Origin: Pseudomonas solani
Lineage (GTDB): Bacteria > Pseudomonadota > Gammaproteobacteria > Pseudomonadales > Pseudomonadaceae
Direction: 5' to 3'
NCBI RefSeq assembly: GCF_026072635.1
Contig: NZ_AP023081.1
Span: 5,080,501-5,144,500, forward strand
DNA: 64,000 nucleotides
In this document: positions 42,042 through 50,767 of the stretch, in pieces
Layout of the letters: each line of letters opens with the position of its first letter
How positions within the stretch are numbered: the stretch's first letter is position 1
Program-made: the position numbers and the translations under genes
The notes under the pieces: model-generated
Seen by the model: only the letters and a program-made list of their open reading frames with translations
Told to the model about the DNA's origin: nothing
The model's database searches: none

Positions 42042-44186
42042 TCAGACGCGGAACTGGTCCATCAACCCTTGCTGGTGGTTGGCCAGCCTGTTCAGCGCCT
42101 GGCTGACCTGGGCGGATTCCTGGGCCTGGCCGGAGAGGGACTCGGTGACGTCGCGGATGGCGGCGACGTTGCGGTTGATCTCCTCGGCCACCGCGCTCTG
42201 TTCCTCGGCGGCGCTGGCGATCTGCAGGTTCATGTCGGTGATCACCGCCACGGCATCGCCGATGCGTTGCAGGGCGGCGACCGCGTGTTCCACCTGCTCG
42301 ACGCTGCCCTGGGCCTGGCGATGGCTGCTGTGCATGGAGCCGACCACCTCGCGGGTGCCGTGCTGCAGGCCTTCGATCACCTGGCGGATTTCCTCCACCG
42401 AATCCTGGGTGCGCTTGGCGAGGTTGCGCACCTCGTCGGCGACCACGGCGAAGCCACGCCCGGCCTCACCGGCACGGGCCGCTTCGATGGCGGCGTTGAG
42501 GGCCAGCAGGTTGGTCTGCTCGGCGATGGCGCGGATCACCTCCAGCACCGAGCCGATCTGCTCGCTGCTGCTGGCCAGGCCCTGGACTTCTTCCATGGCG
42601 GCGCTCATTTCGCTGGCCAACTGCTCGATGGCGCTGGTGGTCTTGCCGATCACGCCCAGGCCCTCGCGGGTGGCGTGGTCGGCACCGCGCGCGGCTTCGG
42701 CGGCCTGGGCGGCGCTGCGGGCGACGTCCTGGGCGGTTGCGCTCATCTCGTGGGAGGCGGTGGCGACCTGGTCCACCTCGCGGTACTGCTGCTGCATGCC
42801 GGCGCTGGTCTGGCTGGCGATGGCGGCGGATTGGTCGGCGGTGCTGCGGGCGTCCTGCACCGAGCGCTTCACGTCGGCGATGACCGGTTGCAGCTTGTCG
42901 AGGAAGCGGTTGAACCAGCCGGCCAGCTCGCCCAGTTCGTCCTGGCGGGCGTATTCCAGGCGGCGGGTGAGGTCGCCCTCGCCACTGGCGATGTTCTTCA
43001 GCATGGCGGCGACCCCGAGGATCGGCCGGGTCACGCCCAGGGCGGTGAGCCACATCAGCAGCAGGCCGACCACGGCGGCGGCGAGGCCGATCAGGGTGGC
43101 GGTCAGGCTGCTGGCGGCGCTTTGCTCATCGAGCTGCGCTTCGAGCTTCAGCGCCGGGCCCAGCAGGACCTTGTCCGGCACCTCCAGGAGCACGCTCCAG
43201 GCGGCGCTGGTGGGGATCGGCTTGAACGGCTGCATGACGCGGAGAATGCCTTCGCGGTCGATCTCGGCGGGTTTGCCGGCGCTGACCACCGAGGCGATCT
43301 CGCCGGCGTCGGCGCCGAAGGCCTTGTCCAGCTTGAGGCTGAGCTGCGAGGCGTCGCGACTGTGGCCGGCGAGCAGGCCGATGGGGCTGATGATGCTGAC
43401 CTGGCCCTGGCCGTCGTAGAGGTCCTTGCTGCCGTCGACGCTGAGCTGCTGGAGGCTGTCCAGGCTGATGTCCAGGCCCATGACGCCGACCACCTTGCCG
43501 TTCAGTTCCAGGGGGAAGGCGATGCTGGTCATCAGCACCTTCTTGCCACCGACGTCGTCGTAGTAGGGCTCCAGCACGCAGGAGTCACGGGTCTTCAGCG
43601 GGCAGGTGTACCAGGTGTTGTAGGGCATGCCGTTGGCCATGGGGCTGCTGTCGCCGAGCAGCTCCTCGGTCATGGATTCCGACTCCAGCTTGCCGGGGGT
43701 GGATTGCGACCAGTAGAGGGAGAAGCGGCCCTTGTCGTTGCTGCCCAGCTCGGCCTGGTCGATGAACAACTCGTCCTTGCCGTCCAGGGCGTTGGGCTCG
43801 AACACCAGGTAGAGGCCGAGCAGATTGGGGTTGGCCTCGAGGCTGGTCTTCACCTGGCGGGTCATGTCCTCGCGCAGGTCGAAGGCGTCGAGGAAGCGTT
43901 TCTCGGCCTGGTCCTTGAGGAACAGCACCTGGCGCGAGAAGCCCTTGCCGTACTGGTAGGTGTCCATGAAGTAGCGCTGGATGCGCAGCGCCTGCAACTC
44001 GCCGCGGGCCTGCATGCGCTGGCGCGCACTGTAGTCGAGCATCTGCGAACTGGCGGATTTCACCAGCTCGGCACTGCGTTTGGACTGGTAGAGCGAGGCA
44101 CCGACCAGGAGGGTCACGATGGCCAGCAGGCAGAGGCCGGCGAGCAGGGTGATTTTCCACTGAATGGACAGGCGACTGAACGGCAT
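42042..44186 (-). CDS. Methyl-accepting chemotaxis protein with dCache domain (TlpQ-like)
   Basis: 714 residues: TM1 at about 10-31, a double-Cache periplasmic domain (about 40-345) with NTWYTCPLKTRDSC, LEPYYDDVGGKKVLMTSIAFP and VVGVMGLDISLDSLQQL, TM2 at about 355-375, a HAMP domain, and the signalling hairpin IAEQTNLLALNAAIEAARAG. No C-terminal CheR-binding pentapeptide. By length and neighbours it resembles P. aeruginosa TlpQ, which senses histamine and polyamines; ligand identity here is inferred. Confidence 0.9.
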   Translation of the reverse strand: MPFSRLSIQWKITLLAGLCLLAIVTLLVGASLYQSKRSAELVKSASSQMLDYSARQRMQARGELQALRIQRYFMDTYQYGKGFSRQVLFLKDQAEKRFLDAFDLREDMTRQVKTSLEANPNLLGLYLVFEPNALDGKDELFIDQAELGSNDKGRFSLYWSQSTPGKLESESMTEELLGDSSPMANGMPYNTWYTCPLKTRDSCVLEPYYDDVGGKKVLMTSIAFPLELNGKVVGVMGLDISLDSLQQLSVDGSKDLYDGQGQVSIISPIGLLAGHSRDASQLSLKLDKAFGADAGEIASVVSAGKPAEIDREGILRVMQPFKPIPTSAAWSVLLEVPDKVLLGPALKLEAQLDEQSAASSLTATLIGLAAAVVGLLLMWLTALGVTRPILGVAAMLKNIASGEGDLTRRLEYARQDELGELAGWFNRFLDKLQPVIADVKRSVQDARSTADQSAAIASQTSAGMQQQYREVDQVATASHEMSATAQDVARSAAQAAEAARGADHATREGLGVIGKTTSAIEQLASEMSAAMEEVQGLASSSEQIGSVLEVIRAIAEQTNLLALNAAIEAARAGEAGRGFAVVADEVRNLAKRTQDSVEEIRQVIEGLQHGTREVVGSMHSSHRQAQGSVEQVEHAVAALQRIGDAVAVITDMNLQIASAAEEQSAVAEEINRNVAAIRDVTESLSGQAQESAQVSQALNRLANHQQGLMDQFRV

Positions 44187-44353
44187 GGGTCTTTCCTTCT
44201 ATCTCGTCGGACTGCAAGCCGCTATCGGCGCGGCAGGGAAAAACTTGATGCGCCTGCCATGGCGATGCGGCTTCCACACGGAATGCATGGGAGCGGCGAA
44301 TCTGGATGCAAATATTATGCACGGAGCGTCCAGTATTTCGCACGGCGTTTCTT

Positions 44354-44382
44354 TTGACAGCGCGGCGCTCATTGGGCAGAGT
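44354..44382 (+). promoter_or_regulatory. Possible promoter of the transporter gene
   Basis: A perfect TTGACA at 44354-44359 with CAGAGT 17 bases on (44377-44382), a weak -10. It lies 45 bases upstream of the transporter ATG. Confidence 0.4.
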
Positions 44383-44426
44383 ACGCGGCTTTTTTTGCGG
44401 GTTGACCGCAACTCGGAGCGAAGCGG

Positions 44427-45746
44427 ATGAATGCGGTGATAGTGGCGGTTGGCATCATGCTGGTGCTGAGCCTGTGCCGGGTGCACGTGGTGATGGCCCT
44501 GGTGATCGGCGCGCTAACGGGCGGCCTGCTCGGCGGCCTGGGCGTGCAGGGCACGCTGGATGCCTTCAACAAAGGCCTTGGTGGTGGCGCGACCGTCGCC
44601 CTGTCTTACGCGCTGCTGGGGGCTTTCGCCGTGGCCATCGCGCGTTCCGGGCTGGCCCATGCACTGGCGGACGGCATCATCGGCCGTGTCGGCCGGGGTG
44701 GTGCACAGGAAGGCGCTGCGCTGAAATGGATCCTCATCGCCCTGTTGCTGTGCGTGGCCATCTCCTCGCAGAACATCCTGCCCATCCACATCGCCTTCAT
44801 CCCGCTGCTGGTGCCGCCGCTCTTGTACGTGCTGACGCGCCTGCAGATCGACCGGCGCCTGGTGGCCTGCGTGATCACCTTTGGCCTGATCACCCCCTAC
44901 ATGTTCCTGCCGGTGGGGTTCGGCAACATCTTCCTCAACGAGATCCTGCTGGCGAATGTGGTGAAAAGTGGCGTCGACGTTACCGGTGTGAACGTCACCG
45001 AGGCGATGCTGATACCGGCGCTGGGCATGGTTTCCGGCCTGCTCATCGCGGTGCTGTTCAGTTATCGCCGCAAGCGCGTCTATGACCTGACGCTGATCGC
45101 CCAGGCCGAGCAGGTGGAGGCGAAGTACGATCCGCGCAGCCTGGCGGTGGCCGGCGTGGCCATCCTGGTCGCCTTCGTGGTGCAGCTGTGGCTGGACTCG
45201 ATGATCGTCGGCGCCCTGGTGGGCTTCCTGGTGTTTTCGCTGTCGGGCGTGGTGCGCTGGAAAGAGGTCGACGACCTGTTCACCCAGGGCATGAAGATGA
45301 TGGCCATGATCGGCTTCATCATGATCGCCGCCGCCGGCTTCGCCGAGGTAATGCGCGCCACCGGCCAGGTCTCCAGCCTGGTGGAGGCCTCCGCAGCGCT
45401 GATCGGCAACAGCAAGGCCATGGGCGCGCTGCTGATGCTGCTGGTGGGCTTGCTGGTGACCATGGGCATCGGTTCGTCCTTCTCCACGGTGCCGATCATC
45501 GCGGCGATCTTCGTGCCGCTGGGCGTGCAGCTTGGCTTCAGCCCGCTGGCCATCGTGTCCATCGTTGGCACCGCCGGGGCGCTGGGCGATGCCGGCTCGC
45601 CCGCCTCGGACTCGACCCTGGGGCCGACCTCCGGGCTCAACGTCGATGGCCAACACGATCACATCTGGGACACGGTGGTGCCCACCTTCCTGCATTACAA
45701 CCTGCCGCTACTGGCATTCGGCTGGGCGGCAGCCATGCTTCTCTGA
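44427..45746 (+). CDS. Na+/H+ antiporter (NhaC/YuiF-like) family transporter
   Basis: 439 residues with about eleven hydrophobic helices; pattern of the Na+/H+ antiporter superfamily with SSQNILPIHIAFIPLLVPPL, PYMFLPVGFGNIFLNEILL, MGIGSSFSTVPIIAAIFVPLG and GALGDAGSPASDSTLGPTSGLN. Such proteins also include amino-acid transporters. It lies between two chemoreceptor genes, as PA2653 does, so it may import a compound that one receptor detects. GGAGCGAAGCGG precedes the ATG. Confidence 0.85.
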   Translation: MNAVIVAVGIMLVLSLCRVHVVMALVIGALTGGLLGGLGVQGTLDAFNKGLGGGATVALSYALLGAFAVAIARSGLAHALADGIIGRVGRGGAQEGAALKWILIALLLCVAISSQNILPIHIAFIPLLVPPLLYVLTRLQIDRRLVACVITFGLITPYMFLPVGFGNIFLNEILLANVVKSGVDVTGVNVTEAMLIPALGMVSGLLIAVLFSYRRKRVYDLTLIAQAEQVEAKYDPRSLAVAGVAILVAFVVQLWLDSMIVGALVGFLVFSLSGVVRWKEVDDLFTQGMKMMAMIGFIMIAAAGFAEVMRATGQVSSLVEASAALIGNSKAMGALLMLLVGLLVTMGIGSSFSTVPIIAAIFVPLGVQLGFSPLAIVSIVGTAGALGDAGSPASDSTLGPTSGLNVDGQHDHIWDTVVPTFLHYNLPLLAFGWAAAMLL

Positions 45747-45870
45747 CAGCCCCCGTGCCATCCGGCCGAACGTCGGTGTCGGCCGGGTGCTACAGCTATT
45801 CACGGGGCTGCCGATAAGCGGTCGATCCCGTTTCGTTTTCCCGGCCTGCCTCCCTTCAAGGAATGGAAAT

Positions 45871-47553
45871 ATGCGCCTGACACTCAAAACCAAGGTCCTG
45901 CTGCTGGCGCTCGCGCCGGTGATCCTCTTCGCCCTCGTACTCAGCGGAGCCGCCGCCAAGGTGCTGCTCAACCTGGCCGAAGGCGAGGTCAAGGAAACCC
46001 GCGAACGGCTGATCCAGGAGAGCCGCCAGGAGCTGCAGCACTACATGCAGATCGCCCTGGGCTCGGTCCAGACCCTCTATGACGCGTCCCCGGCCAACGA
46101 CATGGCCACCCGCGACAAGGCCATCGAGATTCTCAAGAAGATCAAGTACGGCAAGGACAGCTACTTCTTCGCCTACGATTCGCAGGTGATCCGCCTGTTC
46201 CGCGGCGACAGCCCGGTTGACGTGGGCAAGAGCTTCTCGGGCCGCAAGGACGTCAACGGCGTGCCTGTCAACGACGAGTTGGTCCGGGTCGCCAAGGACG
46301 ACAGCCACTACGTGTTCTACAGCTCGCCCCTACCGGGCAACGAGAGCGTGCAGGTGCCCAAGCTCGGCTACACCTACTACCTGCCCAAGTGGGACATGGC
46401 GCTCGGCACTGCGGTGAACCTCGATGGCGTGGAGGCCCAGGTGGCGGTGGTGCAGGAGGCGATCGATGCACGCATCAGCACCATCCTCACCAGCATCGCG
46501 GTGATCGCCGCGATCCTGCTGGTGGTGTTCGGCATCATCGGCACCGCGCTGAGCAACGCCTTCCTGCGTCCCCTGCAGCAGATCAAGGCCAACCTGGACG
46601 ACATCGCCGCCGGTGAAGGCGACCTGACCCGCCGTTTGCCGGCCGACAGCAATGACGAACTGGGCGAACTGGCCGGTTCCTTCAACCGCTTCGTCGAGAA
46701 GATCCACGGCCTGGTGCGCCAGATCGTCGACATGACCGGCCAGCTCACCGGCCTGGTGGGGGAGGTGTCGGCCCAGGCCCATCGTTCCGAGCAGGCCATG
46801 GAGCGCCAGCGCCACGAGACCGACCAGGTGGCGACCGCGATCAACGAGATGTCCGCCGCCGCCCAGGAAGTGGCGAAGAGCGCCCAGGGTGCCGCCGAAG
46901 CCGCCCAGCAGACCGACCAGGAAGGCCAGGCGGCGAAGAAGGTGGTGGACGGCAGCATCATCCGCATCCATGCGCTGGTGGGTGATATCCGCGAGAGCGG
47001 CGTGTCCCTCGACAGCCTGCAGCAGGACGTGCAATCCATCGTCAGCGTGCTGGGGGTGATCCGCTCCATCGCCGAGCAGACCAACCTGCTGGCGCTCAAC
47101 GCCGCCATCGAGGCTGCCCGTGCCGGTGAGGCGGGCCGGGGTTTCGCCGTGGTCGCCGACGAGGTGCGCGCGTTGGCCAGCCGTACCCAGCAGAGCACCC
47201 AGGAAATCCAGGGCATGATCGATCGCCTGCAGCAGGGCACCCAGGAGGCGGTGACCTCCATGCGCCGCTCCAGCGACGCCGGCGAGATCACCAGCGAGCA
47301 GGCCAACCAGGCCGGCTCCTCGCTGGACGCCATCGCCCAGCTGATCGGCACCATCAATGCGATGAACGCGCAGATCGCCAGCGCCGCCGAGGAGCAGACC
47401 GCCGTGGCCGAGGAGATCAACCGCAGCGTGCACCAGATCGCCGTCGCCGTTGACAGCGTCGCCGACGAAACCCAGCAGGGCGCGCAGACCGCCCGCAGCC
47501 TGGCCGCTCTCGGTGAGCGCCTGGGGGCGCTGGTGCGTCAGTTCCGCATCTGA
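45871..47553 (+). CDS. Methyl-accepting chemotaxis protein with single Cache domain (CtpM-like)
   Basis: 560 residues: TM1 at about 8-30, an sCache_2-type domain (about 32-190) with YGKDSYFFAYDSQVIRLF, GKSFSGRKDVNGVPVN and LPKWDMALGTAVNLDG, TM2 at about 203-228, HAMP, and the signalling tip IAEQTNLLALNAAIEAARAG. Gene order matches PA2652, the malate receptor CtpM, so an organic acid is a fair guess. AAGGAATGG precedes the ATG. Confidence 0.9.
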   Translation: MRLTLKTKVLLLALAPVILFALVLSGAAAKVLLNLAEGEVKETRERLIQESRQELQHYMQIALGSVQTLYDASPANDMATRDKAIEILKKIKYGKDSYFFAYDSQVIRLFRGDSPVDVGKSFSGRKDVNGVPVNDELVRVAKDDSHYVFYSSPLPGNESVQVPKLGYTYYLPKWDMALGTAVNLDGVEAQVAVVQEAIDARISTILTSIAVIAAILLVVFGIIGTALSNAFLRPLQQIKANLDDIAAGEGDLTRRLPADSNDELGELAGSFNRFVEKIHGLVRQIVDMTGQLTGLVGEVSAQAHRSEQAMERQRHETDQVATAINEMSAAAQEVAKSAQGAAEAAQQTDQEGQAAKKVVDGSIIRIHALVGDIRESGVSLDSLQQDVQSIVSVLGVIRSIAEQTNLLALNAAIEAARAGEAGRGFAVVADEVRALASRTQQSTQEIQGMIDRLQQGTQEAVTSMRRSSDAGEITSEQANQAGSSLDAIAQLIGTINAMNAQIASAAEEQTAVAEEINRSVHQIAVAVDSVADETQQGAQTARSLAALGERLGALVRQFRI

Positions 47554-47574
47554 TCCGGTAGTGATTCACGGGGG

Positions 47575-47634
47575 CGAATCCAGTGGAGATTCGCTCCTCG
47601 TGCTCCGTTTCCCCGGGCTGAAGCCCGGGCTACA
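47575..47634. repeat. REP-like repeats between chemoreceptor and permease genes
   Basis: An inverted repeat of the GGGCGAATCC...GATTCGCTCC kind (about 47575-47601) is followed by the palindrome CCCGGGCTGAAGCCCGGG at 47612-47629 and GCTAC. The second unit is identical to that at 10206-10223. The rest of the 160-bp gap shows nothing else. Confidence 0.72.
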
Positions 47635-47713
47635 GCGCCTGGTCGCAAAGTCTTCGCACTTTCCCCGTCTCGCTGCGGACTAATCAGGAACCCTCCCTGA
47701 TGGTGTCCGCTCC

Positions 47714-48781
47714 ATGTCCGAATCCCGCTACCCCCTGGAAGTCCGCACGCTGATCCTGTTGCTGGTGCTGGTGACCCTGGCCTTCGGCTGGATACTGCTG
47801 CCGTTCTATGGGGCGGTGTTCTGGGCGGTGGTGCTGGCGGTGGTGTTCAGCCCGCTGCAACGGCGGCTGGCACTGCGGATCGGCGGGCGGGGCAACCTGT
47901 CGGCGCTGATCACCTTGAGCGTCTGCCTGCTGGTGGCGATCCTGCCGGTGTTCTGCATTGCTGCGCTGCTGGTGCAGCAGGGCGCCGATATCTACCAGCG
48001 CCTGGATTCGGGCGAGCTGGATGTCGGTGTCTACGTGGCGCGGGTGCGCGAGGTGCTGCCGGCGGTTCTCCAACATCAGCTCGACCGTTTCGGTCTCAAC
48101 GATTTCGATGGCCTGCGTGATCGCATCGTCAGCGGTGCGATGCAGGGCAGCCAGTTCATCGCCACCCAGGCCTTCTCCATCGGCCAGGACACCTTCCAGG
48201 TGGTGATCGGTTTCTTCCTCATGCTCTACCTGCTGTTCTTCTTCCTGCGGGACGGCCTGGACATCGTCCGTGGCATCCGCATGGCGGTGCCCCTGGCCGA
48301 CCACCACAAGCGCCGCCTGCAGATCAAGTTCACCCGGGTGGTGCGGGCCACGGTGAAGGGCAATGTGGTGGTGGCGGCCATCCAGGGCACCCTGGGCGGG
48401 CTGATCTTCTGGGTGCTGGACATCCCCAGCGCGTTGCTCTGGGGCGTGCTGATGGCGTTTCTCTCGCTGCTGCCGGCGGTGGGCTCGGGGATCATCTGGG
48501 CACCGGTGGCCGCCTACCTGCTGCTGTCCGGCAACACCTGGCAGGGCGTGGTGCTGGCGCTGTTCGGCGTGCTGGTGATCGGCATGGTGGACAACGTGCT
48601 GCGCCCGATCCTGGTGGGCAAGGACACGCGCATGCCGGACTACCTGGTGCTGCTCTCCACCCTGGGCGGGCTCTCGCTGTTCGGCCTGAATGGCTTCGTC
48701 ATCGGCCCGCTGATCGCGGCGCTGTTCATGGCCAGCTGGGACCTGTTCACCAGCACCCGCAAGCAGGTCAGGCTGCCTTGA
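47714..48781 (+). CDS. AI-2E family transporter (PerM/YdiK type)
   Basis: 355-residue inner-membrane protein with about eight helices: an N-terminal pair (LILLLVLVTLAFGWILLPFYGAVFWAVVLAVVF), a cytoplasmic helical part (70-155), and the conserved C-terminal block GVLMAFLSLLPAVGSGIIWAPVA, LFGVLVIGMVDNVLRPILVGKDTRMPDYLVLLSTLGGL. Family members export various solutes or act as Na+/H+ antiporters; the AI-2 name should not be taken literally. Confidence 0.88.
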   Translation: MSESRYPLEVRTLILLLVLVTLAFGWILLPFYGAVFWAVVLAVVFSPLQRRLALRIGGRGNLSALITLSVCLLVAILPVFCIAALLVQQGADIYQRLDSGELDVGVYVARVREVLPAVLQHQLDRFGLNDFDGLRDRIVSGAMQGSQFIATQAFSIGQDTFQVVIGFFLMLYLLFFFLRDGLDIVRGIRMAVPLADHHKRRLQIKFTRVVRATVKGNVVVAAIQGTLGGLIFWVLDIPSALLWGVLMAFLSLLPAVGSGIIWAPVAAYLLLSGNTWQGVVLALFGVLVIGMVDNVLRPILVGKDTRMPDYLVLLSTLGGLSLFGLNGFVIGPLIAALFMASWDLFTSTRKQVRLP

Positions 48782-48790
48782 GGGCGGCCC

Positions 48791-49315
48791 TCAGCCGAGG
48801 ATCTGGCGGAAGGTCAGGCTGATGCGCGGGCCGGCCGCTTCCACCCTGGGAATGGCATGCAGCCAGTGGGCCTGGACGGCCTGGTCCATGTACAGCAGTG
48901 AGCCCGGCACCAGCTCCCAGGTGACTTCATGGCTCCTGTCGGCCTTGTTGCGGAAGTGGATGGGGCGGGTGCTGCCCAGGGAGAGGATGGCGACGCCGGT
49001 TTCCGGGGCCAGACCGGTGCAGTCGTCGGAATGGAAGCCCATGGAGGACTGACCGTCGTCATAGAGGTTGAGCAGGCAGTTGTTGGGCCGGAAGCCCAGG
49101 CGCTGGTGCAGCTGCTCGCACAGGGGCTGGAGGACGTCTGGCAGCGGGGTGGCGGGGTAGTCGATCTGCGAATAGTTGTAGGCCACGCCATAGCTGGCGG
49201 TGCGCCGGGCGCGCATCCGTGTATCCCATTCGACGTTGGCCATCAGCTGCTGGAAAAGCGCGTCCGGGGTCTCGAGGAAGTGCGGGTCGAACAACAGGTC
49301 GGGTGTGTCGGGCAT
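48791..49315 (-). CDS. AlkB-like 2-oxoglutarate/Fe(II) dioxygenase
   Basis: 174 residues. The iron-binding triad is visible as HSDD (His and Asp in MGFHSDDCTGL) and the distal His in WLHAIPRV, and the 2-oxoglutarate Arg in RISLTFR. NNCLLNLYDDG and LPDVLQPLCEQL are typical of the ALKBH-like group. Likely repairs alkylated bases or demethylates nucleic acids. ATG at 49315 follows AAGGATG; the longer in-frame start adds no domain. Converges tightly with the permease gene. Confidence 0.9.
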   Translation of the reverse strand: MPDTPDLLFDPHFLETPDALFQQLMANVEWDTRMRARRTASYGVAYNYSQIDYPATPLPDVLQPLCEQLHQRLGFRPNNCLLNLYDDGQSSMGFHSDDCTGLAPETGVAILSLGSTRPIHFRNKADRSHEVTWELVPGSLLYMDQAVQAHWLHAIPRVEAAGPRISLTFRQILG

Positions 49316-49469
49316 GGGGCGGCATCCTTGCTGGAGGGAGGATTCTATGTCGAGGACGGGCGTCATGTATCGGCGGGTTTACCCAGTCTTTACCGAGCGC
49401 TGACCGACGCCGCCGGCCCCGCTGCCGATAATGCCGGCTCCCTTCCCTGGTCTTCTCTCGGCTATCGCC

Positions 49470-50672
49470 ATGCCCAATCCCCGTTCCCGTCGTTCGCGTT
49501 TTTCCTTACTGCCGTTGCCCCTGGCCATCACCCTTGCGCTGGGCGCCTGTTCCAGCCCGCCGGAAAAGCCCCAGGACCAGGTGGCCGCCATCCAGGCGGC
49601 GCGCCAGGGCGGCTATGTGCCTATAGCCGGGCCGGTGCAGGGCTGGGATGCCACCTGGACGCTGGGCCAACAGCCACTTGAGGTGAGCTGGCTGGCGCCG
49701 GCCGGTGAACATGGCGCGGCACCGCTGATCCTCTACCTGCCGGGGCTGGGAGAGTCGGCCCGTTCCGGCGAGCTCTGGCGTCGCGCCTGGGCCGAGGCGG
49801 GTTACGCGGTGCTGTCGATCCAGATGCCGCAGCAGGGGCGCGCGCTGTATTCCAGTGGCGACGCCCAGGCCGGGGCCTTCCGCAAACTGGCCCAGGACAA
49901 CTACTCCCAGGCGTCCCTCATGCAGCGCATCGCCTTGGCCCAGGCGGCACTGGCCGAGGCGGCGAAACGCGGCCGGGCGGGTGACCCGGCGCTGGCGGGG
50001 GTGGACTGGGACAACTGGATGGTGGCCGGCTTCGATCTGGGGGCGCAGACCGCCGCCGCCCTGGCCGGCGAGCGTGGCAATGGCCAGGCGCGGCTTTCCG
50101 CCCTCAGGCCCAAGGCGGCGATCCTGCTCAGCCCCTATGTGGAAAGCAGCTACGACACCGACCGCTTCACCCATATCGACGTGCCGGTGCTGAGCATCAG
50201 CGGGCCCCGCGACAAAGACCCCTTCAGCTGGATTCCCTCGCCCCAGCAGCGCCAGGTGCTCTGGCGAGGGCTGCAGGTGAACGACAGCTACCTGCTGACC
50301 CTGATCGAGGCCGATCACGCGTTGCTGGGGGGCGAACTGCCACGCCCGATGGGCGGGCCGGGGCACGGTGGCGAGCGTGGCGGGCCGGGTGGCGGCATGG
50401 CGCGGCCACCGGCTTTCAATGAGGGCGGTGGTGAGGGACGCCGAGGTGGCCCAGGTGAAGGCCCTGGCGGTCGCCATGGCGGCCGCAAGCCTGGCGCCGG
50501 CGGTGGCATACGCGAGCACTTCGACCCTCGGCAAGCCGCTTATGTGCAGGCAGTGACCTTGGCATTTCTCGATTCGCGCCTGCGCCATGCGGCGGCTGCA
50601 AGCCAGTGGCTGGACCAGAACGCGACGACCTGGCTGGGCCACGGCGCCTGGCTGGAGAAGAAGAACCCCTGA
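49470..50672 (+). CDS. Lipoprotein with alpha/beta-hydrolase fold and Gly/Arg-rich insertion
   Basis: 400 residues. Lipobox LGAC (Cys near 27) gives a membrane-anchored periplasmic protein. The hydrolase core has LILYLPGLGESARSGELWRRAWAEAGYAV, then an elbow that reads VAGFDLGAQTAAAL, with Asp where Ser is usual, and VPVLSISGPRDKDPF. Residues about 293-347 are a Gly/Arg/Pro low-complexity stretch (GGPGHGGERGGPGGG and on), after which the fold resumes with FDPRQAAYVQAVTLAFLDSRL. Function unknown. Confidence 0.75.
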   Translation: MPNPRSRRSRFSLLPLPLAITLALGACSSPPEKPQDQVAAIQAARQGGYVPIAGPVQGWDATWTLGQQPLEVSWLAPAGEHGAAPLILYLPGLGESARSGELWRRAWAEAGYAVLSIQMPQQGRALYSSGDAQAGAFRKLAQDNYSQASLMQRIALAQAALAEAAKRGRAGDPALAGVDWDNWMVAGFDLGAQTAAALAGERGNGQARLSALRPKAAILLSPYVESSYDTDRFTHIDVPVLSISGPRDKDPFSWIPSPQQRQVLWRGLQVNDSYLLTLIEADHALLGGELPRPMGGPGHGGERGGPGGGMARPPAFNEGGGEGRRGGPGEGPGGRHGGRKPGAGGGIREHFDPRQAAYVQAVTLAFLDSRLRHAAAASQWLDQNATTWLGHGAWLEKKNP

Positions 50673-50724
50673 CCGCTGCGGCGGGGGAGGGGAGCACTCG
50701 CGCACTTCCTGCTCCCGGAAAAGA

Positions 50725-50750
50725 AAAAACCCGGCCTAGGCCGGGTTTTT
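50725..50750. terminator. Terminator of the nuo operon, shared with the hydrolase gene
   Basis: AAAAACCCGGCC-TA-GGCCGGGTTTTT: a perfect 12-bp palindromic hairpin with A and T flanks, 18 bases beyond nuoN and 52 beyond the lipoprotein gene stop. Confidence 0.93.
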
Positions 50751-50767
50751 CAGTGCAGCGGCTGGCT

